This document shows, one piece after another, positions 16,083 through 24,889 of a DNA stretch of 32,676 bases (the first letter of the stretch is position 1; the number at the start of each line of letters is the position of its first letter). The stretch lies in NCBI GenBank assembly GCA_037190665.1, contig JBBCJT010000189.1, forward strand, positions 1-32,676, read 5' to 3'. The notes beneath the pieces were generated by a model that ran no database searches, had not been told where the DNA came from, and was given only the letters and a program-made list of their open reading frames with translations. Origin of the DNA: JBBCJT01 sp037190665. GTDB taxonomy: Bacteria; Pseudomonadota; Alphaproteobacteria; Acetobacterales; Acetobacteraceae. A program made the position numbers and the translations under genes.

Positions 16083-16625
16083 ATGAGCAGCAGCCTGGAA
16101 CTCAACAAGGCCATCGCCGCCGTGCTGACGGCCGGCATCACTTTCATGGTGGCCGGCATTGTAGGACGGATGGTTGTCAGCCCGCATCGGCTGGAGAAGC
16201 CGGTGATCGCCATCGACACCGGCGCGCCGGCACCGGCGCCGGGCGGCCCCGCCGCGCCGGCCGGCCCCGAGCCGATCGAGGCGCTGCTGGCGAACGCCAA
16301 CGTGGACAATGGCCGCCAGGTCGCGCAGCGCCAGTGCGGCGCCTGCCATACCTTCACCGAAGGCGGGCGCAGCGGCGTGGGTCCTAACCTGTACGGCATC
16401 ATCGGCGCGCCGCATGGCCACGTGGCCGGGTTCAACTATTCGGGCGCGCTGAAGGGCAAGCCCGGCGAATGGACGTACGAGCAGCTCAATGAATGGCTGT
16501 TCAAGCCGGCCGCATACGCGCCCGGCACGCGCATGGCCTATGCCGGCCTTTCCAACACGCAGCAGCGCGCCGACCTGATCGCCTTCCTCCGCTCGCTGGA
16601 CGCCAACCCCAAGCCGCTGCCCTAG
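16083..16625 (+). CDS. membrane-anchored cytochrome c (CycM/c552-like)
   Basis: The 180-residue product has one N-terminal membrane anchor (about 8-28), a proline- and alanine-rich linker (48-62), and a class I cytochrome c domain. The haem-binding motif is C85-G-A-C88-H89 and the axial methionine is probably M151 in GTRMAYAG. The order resembles CycM-type carriers that pass electrons from the bc1 complex to an aa3 oxidase in alphaproteobacteria. ATG 16083 follows GAGG eleven bases upstream and gives a compact anchor; an earlier in-frame ATG at 16011 would add a non-conserved leader. Confidence 0.92.
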   Translation: MSSSLELNKAIAAVLTAGITFMVAGIVGRMVVSPHRLEKPVIAIDTGAPAPAPGGPAAPAGPEPIEALLANANVDNGRQVAQRQCGACHTFTEGGRSGVGPNLYGIIGAPHGHVAGFNYSGALKGKPGEWTYEQLNEWLFKPAAYAPGTRMAYAGLSNTQQRADLIAFLRSLDANPKPLP

Positions 16626-16632
16626 GCCACGC

Positions 16633-16660
16633 TCACCTTGTCCGCTCCCGGCCAAGGTGA
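16633..16660 (+). terminator. stem-loop after the cytochrome c gene
   Basis: TCACCTTG (16633-16640) pairs perfectly with CAAGGTGA (16653-16660) around a 12-base loop, eight bases past the stop. No T-run follows. Confidence 0.45.
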
Positions 16661-16745
16661 AGCCCCTGCCCTGCTTCATCGGACAGGCAGAGCGTGTCCG
16701 CCTGCGCCGCACGCGGCGCGGGCGGGGGCGTCCTAGCGCCGCGCG

Positions 16746-17981
16746 ATGAGCGGGGCGCCATCATCGGCCGGCATGGCCGCGCCCGCGGTCGCGGCGACGC
16801 GGGGCTTCACCGGCAACGAGCGCCGCACGCTGACGGGCATCGCGGCGGCGCACTTCGTCAGCCACGTCCACATCCTCGTGGTGCCGCTGCTGTTCCCGCT
16901 GCTGCGCGACCGGCTCGGCGTCGGCTTCATCGAACTCGGCCTCGCGCTCACGGTCTTCAACATCGTCTCCGCGCTGACCCAGGCGCCGATGGGCCTCGTG
17001 GTGGACCGCGCGGGGCCGCGGCGGATGCTCGGTGCCGCGCTGTGCCTGGGCAGCCTGTCCTTCCTGCTGCTCGCGGCGCTGCCGACCTATCCGGTCCTGC
17101 TCGCGGGCGCTGTGCTCGCCGGTCTCGCCAACAGCGTCTACCACCCAGCGGACTACGCCATCCTCGGTCACGCGATCCGGGAACAGCGGGTCGGGCGCGC
17201 CTTCTCGCTGCACACCTTCGCGGGCTTCCTCGGCGGCGCGGTCGCCCCGGCGATGATCCTCGGCACGGCGAGCGTCGCCGGGCTGAATGCCGGGCTGCTC
17301 GTGGCCGGCGCCATCGGGCCCCTCGCCGCCATCGTGCTGTTCGTCATGACACCCGCGCCCGCCCCGCGCGGCACGCAGGCCGCACCCCGCGGCCAGGCCG
17401 CTTCGGGCGGCAAGCGCCTGCTGTCGCCCGCGATCCTGGCGCTGGCGGTGTTCTTCGTGCTGCTCGCGCTGGCGAATGCCGGCATCCAGAACTTCGCGGT
17501 CGTCGCCTGGGTCAGCGGGCGCGGCCTGTCGCTCACGGACGCCAACATCGCGCTGACCGCCTGGCTGCTGTTCAGCGCACTGGGCGTGCTCGCCGGCGGC
17601 ATCATCGCCGACCGCACGCGCCGCCACGGGCTGGTCGCCTGCGGCGGGTTCGGCGGCGCGGGGCTGATCGTCGCGGCCGTGCTGGTGCTCGCGCCACCCG
17701 TGGCGGTGCTGGTGGTCGCCATGGGCGTGGCGGGCTTCCTGTCGGGCATGATCATGCCGTCGCGCGACATGATGGTGCGCGCCGCGGCGCCGCCGGGGCA
17801 GGCCGGCGCGGCGTTCGGCATCGTCTCCACCGGCTTCAACATCGGCGGCATGGTCGGCCCGCCGGCCTATGGCTGGCTGGTCGATTCCGGCCGGCCGGGC
17901 GGGGTGTTCGCGGTCGCCGCCGCGCTGATGGCCGCCACCGCGATCATGGGCCTGTTCCAGGACGGACGGCGGCGGCGGTAG
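16746..17981 (+). CDS. MFS transporter, fosmidomycin-resistance-like
   Basis: The 411-residue protein has about twelve hydrophobic spans with a central hydrophilic loop (about 204-225, PAPAPRGTQAAPRG). The first half opens with AAAHFVSHVHILVVPLLFPLLRDRLG and has the MFS loop motif DRAGPRRML after helix 2, as in Fsr-type exporters. It likely exports a drug or metabolite by proton antiport; the substrate is unknown. It is preceded by a terminator-like hairpin and followed by another (18005-18030), so it appears to be monocistronic. Confidence 0.87.
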   Translation: MSGAPSSAGMAAPAVAATRGFTGNERRTLTGIAAAHFVSHVHILVVPLLFPLLRDRLGVGFIELGLALTVFNIVSALTQAPMGLVVDRAGPRRMLGAALCLGSLSFLLLAALPTYPVLLAGAVLAGLANSVYHPADYAILGHAIREQRVGRAFSLHTFAGFLGGAVAPAMILGTASVAGLNAGLLVAGAIGPLAAIVLFVMTPAPAPRGTQAAPRGQAASGGKRLLSPAILALAVFFVLLALANAGIQNFAVVAWVSGRGLSLTDANIALTAWLLFSALGVLAGGIIADRTRRHGLVACGGFGGAGLIVAAVLVLAPPVAVLVVAMGVAGFLSGMIMPSRDMMVRAAAPPGQAGAAFGIVSTGFNIGGMVGPPAYGWLVDSGRPGGVFAVAAALMAATAIMGLFQDGRRRR

Positions 17982-18004
17982 GGCGGCGCATCTGTGCGGG
18001 AGGC

Positions 18005-18030
18005 GGCCGCATCCCGCGGGGGATGCCGCC
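18005..18030 (+). terminator. stem-loop after the MFS gene
   Basis: GCATCCC (18009-18015) pairs with GGGATGC (18020-18026) around GCGG, and the stem continues after one mismatch with GGC-type pairs to 18005/18030. It lies 23 bases beyond the MFS stop and is followed by a pyrimidine-rich run. Confidence 0.45.
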
Positions 18031-18136
18031 CTTCCCCTCAAGCGGGAGCTTTACGGAAGGGCCGAGGCAGGGATCGTCGCGCAAGGTTCCTCTCCGGAGG
18101 GCAGGACACGCGGCGACGACATTTCGCCAGTGGCGC
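18031..18136. repeat. degenerate copy of the extragenic repeat
   Basis: The segment 18063-18096 matches 5653-5686 at most positions (shared GAGGCA, GGA, CGCAA and CTCTCC blocks), and a decayed hairpin arm pair (CCCCT/GCGGGAG) lies at 18033-18048. The unit ends near GGACCCTCACCC (about 18127-18138), echoing the flank of the copy at 5755-5770. It lies between the convergent MFS and CHAP-lipoprotein genes. Confidence 0.55.
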
Positions 18137-18160
18137 CGATGGAACGGACCCTCACCCGCA

Positions 18161-18691
18161 CTACAGCGACGCGGCCGCCGCGGTGGCGCGGGCCGCCACC
18201 TCGGCGGCGGGGCGCGGGTATTGCGGGTGGATGAAGCCGCGCGTCGGCCAGACCGAGGTGCCGAGCGCGCTGATCGGCGGGTACCACACGCGCACCTGCG
18301 TCCAGTCGTTGCGCGGCGAGACGTCCACGACGAGCTGGTCGACCGCCACCTGGCCCTTGTCCGACCCGCTGGCCCAGTTGGCGTGCGCCACGCGGATGCG
18401 CCGTGAGTCCTCCACGCGCGTGACCACCGAGAGATGGCCGCTGCGCATCGACCTGTACGGCAGGAAGGCCAGCACGCTGCCCGGCGCGGGCACGCTGTCG
18501 CGCGCGTAGCGGCCGGCGGCGGTCGCCCACCAGTCCCGCGCATCGCCGCCGAGCATGATGCCCGAGACCGCGCGCGCATAAGGCACGCAGCTCACATAGC
18601 CCGAGGCCGGGCGGGTGACGCCCGGCGGGGTGCGCTGTGTGGCGCAGGCGGCGAGCGAGGCCGCAAGGCCGAGGACCACGATCCGACGCAT
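18161..18691 (-). CDS. lipoprotein with CHAP amidase domain
   Basis: The 176-residue product has a lipoprotein signal with lipobox L13-A-A-C16. A CHAP (NlpC/P60-like) domain follows: the nucleophile C35 in VSCVPYAR, H86 in RSGHLSVV and a third polar residue, N105, in AHANWASG. CHAP domains cleave peptidoglycan peptide bonds, so this is probably a membrane-anchored cell-wall amidase or endopeptidase with a cytoplasm-independent role in envelope remodelling. It is transcribed alone on the minus strand. The C-terminal 35 residues are low complexity (AAEVAARATAAAA). Confidence 0.85.
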   Translation of the reverse strand: MRRIVVLGLAASLAACATQRTPPGVTRPASGYVSCVPYARAVSGIMLGGDARDWWATAAGRYARDSVPAPGSVLAFLPYRSMRSGHLSVVTRVEDSRRIRVAHANWASGSDKGQVAVDQLVVDVSPRNDWTQVRVWYPPISALGTSVWPTRGFIHPQYPRPAAEVAARATAAAASL

Positions 18692-18766
18692 GGCGCGCGA
18701 TGATACCCGATCCGCGCCGCGTCGATCTGATACTGAATCGAAACCACTATGAGCCGGTTCACAGAA

Positions 18767-18792
18767 GGAACCCGCCGCATCGGCTTAGCGTT
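18767..18792 (+). promoter_or_regulatory. candidate EcfG (general stress sigma) promoter
   Basis: GGAAC at 18767-18771 and CGTT at 18789-18792 are separated by exactly 17 bases. GGAAC-N16/17-CGTT is the established consensus for EcfG-type sigma factors of the alphaproteobacterial general stress response. It points away from the CHAP-lipoprotein gene into a non-coding stretch that ends in an intrinsic terminator. Confidence 0.65.
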
Positions 18793-18798
18793 GCTTCA

Positions 18799-18943
18799 TC
18801 GGATCCCGGTTTGGTTCCGAGAGAGGTTTCCCGCCTCGCTTTGTCCCGGTCTGCCGTCGCCCCCGGTCCCTCGGCGACGGCGACTTCCCCCCGCCTCGGG
18901 CGGGGGCGACTCGGGGGCGCGATCAGATCGCGCCCCCGTTTTT
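18799..18943 (+). ncRNA. candidate stress-induced small RNA
   Basis: From about seven bases past the CGTT element to the T-run is about 145 bases with no ATG on the plus strand and three designed-looking structures: a short stem at 18799-18820, a 9-bp perfect stem at 18853-18861/18873-18881 with a C-rich 11-base loop, and an 8-bp perfect stem at 18888-18895/18899-18906, followed by the terminator. The linker 18826-18850 is pyrimidine-rich and could be single-stranded, a common place for pairing with ribosome-binding sites. It resembles no RNA family I can name. The RNA end points are inferred. Confidence 0.55.
18912..18943 (+). terminator. strong intrinsic terminator
   Basis: A perfect 13-bp stem (18912-18924 with 18926-18938) is directly followed by five T, then C and three more T. 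The T-run is only on the plus strand, where no protein gene ends, which is why it supports a small RNA upstream. From here to 19144 nothing else recognisable was seen. Confidence 0.88.
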
Positions 18944-19144
18944 CTTTGCGCGCGATGATGCGCGTTCGCTGCGGAGGGAAGTGACGATACTGCTCTGCCC
19001 GGCGGGGCATTACCGAGGCAGCCCGAAACGCTGGCCGGTATGAGTCCCGCATCCGCGAGCCCCGGCCGCGACGCCGGTCAGGCCGTCATACCGTCGAAGC
19101 GGCGCAGGGTCTGACCCAACGGATCAGGCCCCTACCCGCTGGCC

Positions 19145-20422
19145 TCAGGCCGCGTACGTGCGCCGCTGGTGCTGCCCCTGCCGGCCGCCGCGCCCCTTCG
19201 GCTTGGCATGCGCCGGCCGGAAGCCGCCCGGCTTGGCCTTGTTGCCCTGCGGGCGCGGCAGCGGGCGCGGGGTCAGCTTCGGCGACTCGGCGCGGACGCT
19301 GCGGCGGTCCTCGGCCGGGATCGCCTTGCGGATCAGCTTCTCGATGTCGCGCAGCAGGCCGCGCTCCTCGGTGGTGACGATGCTGATCGCCTGCCCCGCC
19401 GCGCCGGCGCGCGCGGTGCGGCCGATGCGGTGGACGTAGCTCTCCGGCACGTTCGGCAGGTCGAGGTTGACGACATGCGTCACGCCATCGACGTCGATGC
19501 CGCGCGCGGCGATGTCGGTCGCGACCAGCACCGGCGCGCGGCCGGACTTGAACGCCTCCAGCGCGCGCACGCGCTGGCCCTGGCTGCGGTTGCCGTGGAT
19601 CGCATCGGCGCCGATGCCGGCGTTCTCCAGATGCTTCACCACCGCGTCGGCACCGTGCTTGGTGCGCACGAAGACCAGCGTGCGGCCCTTCGCCGCGCCC
19701 TTCAACAGGTCCACCAGCGTGGCGCGCTTGGCCGAACCGTCGACCCAGATCACGCGCTGGTCGACACGGTCGGCGGTCGCCGCCACGGGCGTGACCTGCA
19801 CGCGCATCGGATCGGTCAGCAGTTCGCCGGCAAGCTCGCCGATCGCGGGCGGCATGGTGGCGGAGAAGAACAGGCTCAGCCGCTGCTTCGGCAGTTGCGC
19901 GACGATGCGCCGGATCGGCAGCACGAAGCCGAGGTCGAGCATCTGGTCCGCCTCGTCCAGCACCAGGATCTCGGTGCGGGAAAGGTCGGCGTTGCGCGAC
20001 ATCATGTGGTCGATCAGCCGGCCCGGCGTGGCGACCAGGACATCCACGCCGCGGGCGAGTGCCCGGATCTGCGCGCCGTGCGGCACGCCGCCGAACACGG
20101 TCGCGACGGAGAAGCCGAGGTGCCGGCCATAGGTGCGGAAGCTCTCGGCGATCTGCAGCGCGAGTTCGCGCGTGGGGCTGAGGATCAGCGCGCGCACGGT
20201 GCGCGGCGCCGGCCGCTGCCGGTTCTCGGCGAGGCGGTGCAGGATCGGCAGTGCGAATGCCGCGGTCTTGCCGGTGCCGGTCTGGGCGATGCCGAGCAGG
20301 TCGCGCCCGGACAGCACGTGCGGGATGGCCTGTGCCTGGATGGGCGTGGGCGTCGCGTAGCCCTCGTCCGCGAGCGCGCGCAGCAGCGGTGCGGAAAGGC
20401 CGAGGTCGTCGAAGGAAGCCAT
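19145..20422 (-). CDS. DEAD-box RNA helicase, RhlE-like
   Basis: The 425-residue product has the Q motif (PTPIQAQAIP, about 25-34), Walker A AQTGTGKT (46-53), PTREL (83-87), DEAD (156-159), SAT (187-189) and HRIGRTAR (330-337). A basic tail of about 55 residues (KPGGFRPAHAKPKGRGGRQG) follows, typical of RhlE proteins, and probably binds RNA. Such helicases remodel rRNA or degradosome substrates and often act in the cold. It is a single-gene transcript with a 357-base gap upstream. Confidence 0.94.
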   Translation of the reverse strand: MASFDDLGLSAPLLRALADEGYATPTPIQAQAIPHVLSGRDLLGIAQTGTGKTAAFALPILHRLAENRQRPAPRTVRALILSPTRELALQIAESFRTYGRHLGFSVATVFGGVPHGAQIRALARGVDVLVATPGRLIDHMMSRNADLSRTEILVLDEADQMLDLGFVLPIRRIVAQLPKQRLSLFFSATMPPAIGELAGELLTDPMRVQVTPVAATADRVDQRVIWVDGSAKRATLVDLLKGAAKGRTLVFVRTKHGADAVVKHLENAGIGADAIHGNRSQGQRVRALEAFKSGRAPVLVATDIAARGIDVDGVTHVVNLDLPNVPESYVHRIGRTARAGAAGQAISIVTTEERGLLRDIEKLIRKAIPAEDRRSVRAESPKLTPRPLPRPQGNKAKPGGFRPAHAKPKGRGGRQGQHQRRTYAA

Positions 20423-20779
20423 AAGTCAACTTTCACCCGCGCGGATGCACGGAAGGCGCCGCACGCACACGATGCGCGCGCGGCTGGGGTCGAGGCGGAG
20501 GCCCCGCGTGATCCGGGCCGGTCCTGTTGCGTGCTCTGTGCGCGGCGGGCTGCCCGATAGGAGGGGGCGCTCACGCGGCCGCGTCACGGTCGGACGGAGG
20601 GTCCGATGACGGGGCCTCACATGACGTGTCCGCCCGCGTCGCGCAACGCGCGGGTGCGCAGGGCAGCATCCCACGGGCGGTTGAAACCTCCGTTGAAAAT
20701 CTGTGGCGGGGCCGGTTCCGCCCGAAACCTGCCACGCTCATCACCGTTCCTCCGCCCGCCCTGGCAGGAGACCGAGACC
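20423..20779. other. divergent non-coding gap between helicase and globin-like genes
   Basis: No gene is supported here. It holds two stem-loops, TCGGAC/GTCCGA at 20590-20606 and CCCGCG/CGCGGG at 20633-20654, and a direct repeat of TTGAAA at 20681-20686 and 20693-20698. The 5' untranslated regions of both flanking genes must lie here, but no convincing -35/-10 pair was found for either. Confidence 0.5.
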
Positions 20780-21139
20780 ATGAACACGCCAGATCAGATC
20801 GCGCTGATCCGCACCACCTACGCCATGATCCGGCCGGCGGCCGGACAGGCGGCGCTGCTCTTCGAGACGCGGCTGGCCGAGGCCGCGCCCGGCCTGACGC
20901 TGCGTGGCGAACTTCTGTTCGCCGCGCTGGATCGCGCGATCGTGGCCGATGCGCCGGCCGCGTTGGCGAAGGCGATGGCAGGCGGCGCGCCGGTCCGCGA
21001 GGCGCTGCTCTGGGCGCTGGATCGCAGCCTCGGCCCCGGCGCCTTCACGCCGCCGGTGCAGGAGGCCTGGGCAGGGCTGCTGGAGGAGCTGTCGGAGGCC
21101 GACGCCAACCCCGGTGCCGCGGCAGCCCTCGCCGCGTAA
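20780..21139 (+). CDS. short globin-like protein without histidine
   Basis: The 119-residue product starts TPDQIALIRTTYAMIRPAAGQAALLFETRL, which resembles the A and B helices of single-domain bacterial globins, and ends EALLWALDRSLGPGAFTPPVQEAWAGLLEEL, like their G and H helices. The middle that would hold the distal site, the F helix and the proximal histidine is shortened, and the protein has no histidine at all, so it cannot bind haem in the normal way. GGCAGGAG at 20763-20770 supports ATG 20780. A sensor-type or vestigial globin fold is possible. The family call rests on pattern similarity only. Confidence 0.6.
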   Translation: MNTPDQIALIRTTYAMIRPAAGQAALLFETRLAEAAPGLTLRGELLFAALDRAIVADAPAALAKAMAGGAPVREALLWALDRSLGPGAFTPPVQEAWAGLLEELSEADANPGAAAALAA

Positions 21140-21179
21140 CCGCACGCCGCTGCACAACTGCCGCATCCGGCCGGCCGCG

Positions 21180-21211
21180 CCTCACGCCGAATGCGTGAGG
21201 AATGCAATTTT
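21180..21211 (+). terminator. intrinsic terminator after the globin-like gene
   Basis: CCTCACGC (21180-21187) pairs perfectly with GCGTGAGG (21193-21200) around a five-base loop, followed by AATGCAATTTT. It lies about 40 bases past the stop. Confidence 0.65.
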
Positions 21212-21256
21212 GGATGCCTCAAACTGTGTTTTTAGCGGCGATTTTTCTCATAAAAT

Positions 21257-21285
21257 TTGACGTGCCGTACGCTGTTTGATAGAAA
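21257..21285 (+). promoter_or_regulatory. candidate sigma-70 promoter of the PEP-CTERM gene
   Basis: TTGACG (21257-21262) and TAGAAA (21280-21285) are separated by 17 bases within the most AT-rich stretch of the window (about 21201-21290). The predicted start is about 55 bases before ATG 21348. Confidence 0.6.
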
Positions 21286-21347
21286 GTAACCGGAGGTTGC
21301 GTGTTCCGGGCCGTGGGGGGATCGGGCTGGCAACCTGGGGAAGACGG

Positions 21348-21923
21348 ATGCGCGCACGATTGGCAGTGGCGGCGCTGGCCGCTCTGGGACTCGGGACGGG
21401 GGCTCAGGCCGCGCCCAGCTATGACGGCAACTTCACCGCGCGCGACTGCGCGGTCGGCGGCGGCTTCCTGTATTGCGGCAGCGGAAGCCCCGGCGGCACG
21501 TCCGCCGGCGCGGGGTTCGGCGGGATGTTCTTCCCCGGATTCGGTGCGTTCGCGCCCCGGGGGCCGTCGGGACCCGCGTTCGCCAAGAGCGGCGCGCAGG
21601 GTCCGGGGGCAGCCGGAGGAACCGGCTCGCCGGGCGCAACCGGCGCCGGCGGATCGGGGGCGACTGGCAGCGGTGGGTCAGGGGGGACCGGCAGCGGCGG
21701 GGTGAATGTGACCGACGGGTCCGCTTTCTTGCCGCCCACGGAGACGGACACCGGCAACCCGGTGCCGCCGGATGAGGAAGTGGCCGGACTGCCGCCGCCG
21801 ACCACGCTGCCGCAGACCCCCGTCACCTCGGTCCCGGAACCGGGCGCGCTGGCGCTGTTCGGCGCGGCGCTGGCCCTGCTCGGCCTGACGCGGGTGCGGG
21901 CCCGGGCGCACGCCCGGGTCTGA
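21348..21923 (+). CDS. PEP-CTERM sorted protein with collagen-like region
   Basis: The 191-residue product has a signal peptide (1-21, ending GAQA before APSYDG), a possible disulfide pair C34/C43, a glycine-rich collagen-like stretch (about 73-118, with GPSGP and GSPGATGAGG), a proline-rich stalk (129-160) and a PEP-CTERM sorting signal: V162-P-E-P165, hydrophobic span 167-180 and the basic tail RVRARAHAR. Exosortases cut such signals and attach or release the protein, usually alongside exopolysaccharide production. ATG 21348 was chosen because it gives the signal peptide directly; an in-frame ATG at 21276 would not. No exosortase is in the window. Confidence 0.9.
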   Translation: MRARLAVAALAALGLGTGAQAAPSYDGNFTARDCAVGGGFLYCGSGSPGGTSAGAGFGGMFFPGFGAFAPRGPSGPAFAKSGAQGPGAAGGTGSPGATGAGGSGATGSGGSGGTGSGGVNVTDGSAFLPPTETDTGNPVPPDEEVAGLPPPTTLPQTPVTSVPEPGALALFGAALALLGLTRVRARAHARV

Positions 21924-21997
21924 GCAGCCCCTCGGCCGGCCCGAACCATTCATTCGCGACTGACGAAGCGGGACGCGGGTCGCGCCCCGAACGCGGA

Positions 21998-22027
21998 CGG
22001 ACATTGCGCCGCGCGGCGGCTTGTCCG
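21998..22027. other. stem-loop downstream of the PEP-CTERM gene
   Basis: CGGACA (21998-22003) pairs with TGTCCG (22022-22027), enclosing a second GC-rich stem (CGCCGC/GCGGCG). It is 75 bases past the stop and has no T-run; it could be a 3' stability hairpin. The gap 21924-22204 also has two short near-repeats (see findings) but no gene. Confidence 0.35.
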
Positions 22028-22123
22028 ACACGCCCGAGGTCGCCTGTGATGCTGGACCTGCCCGGCCACGGCGCCCGCTGGATGCACACCCGGGCCTGAG
22101 CGACCTTCGGACGGTTTGAAAAC

Positions 22124-22155
22124 GGGCTCATCCGCGTCGCGCGGATGAGCCCTTT
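22124..22155. terminator. bidirectional intrinsic terminator
   Basis: A perfect 12-bp stem (22124-22135 with 22141-22152) has TTT on its plus-strand side and GTTTTC on its minus-strand side. It lies between the convergent PEP-CTERM and ppdK genes and can end transcription from both. Confidence 0.8.
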
Positions 22156-22204
22156 CGCTGTCCAGATAAGGCGGGGTGCGGACTACACCCCGAACGCAGA
22201 CGCC

Positions 22205-24877
<2,673 letters not shown>

Positions 24878-24889
24878 GGAGGAATTCCT

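Noticed and set aside
18749..18958. Small plus-strand frame (69 codons) across the small RNA region
   Set aside because: Its start lies upstream of the EcfG-type promoter and it reads through the intrinsic terminator stem; the product is low complexity.
18759..19052. Minus-strand frame of 97 codons in the same gap
   Set aside because: It passes through the terminator hairpin, lacks a ribosome-binding site and shows no family features.
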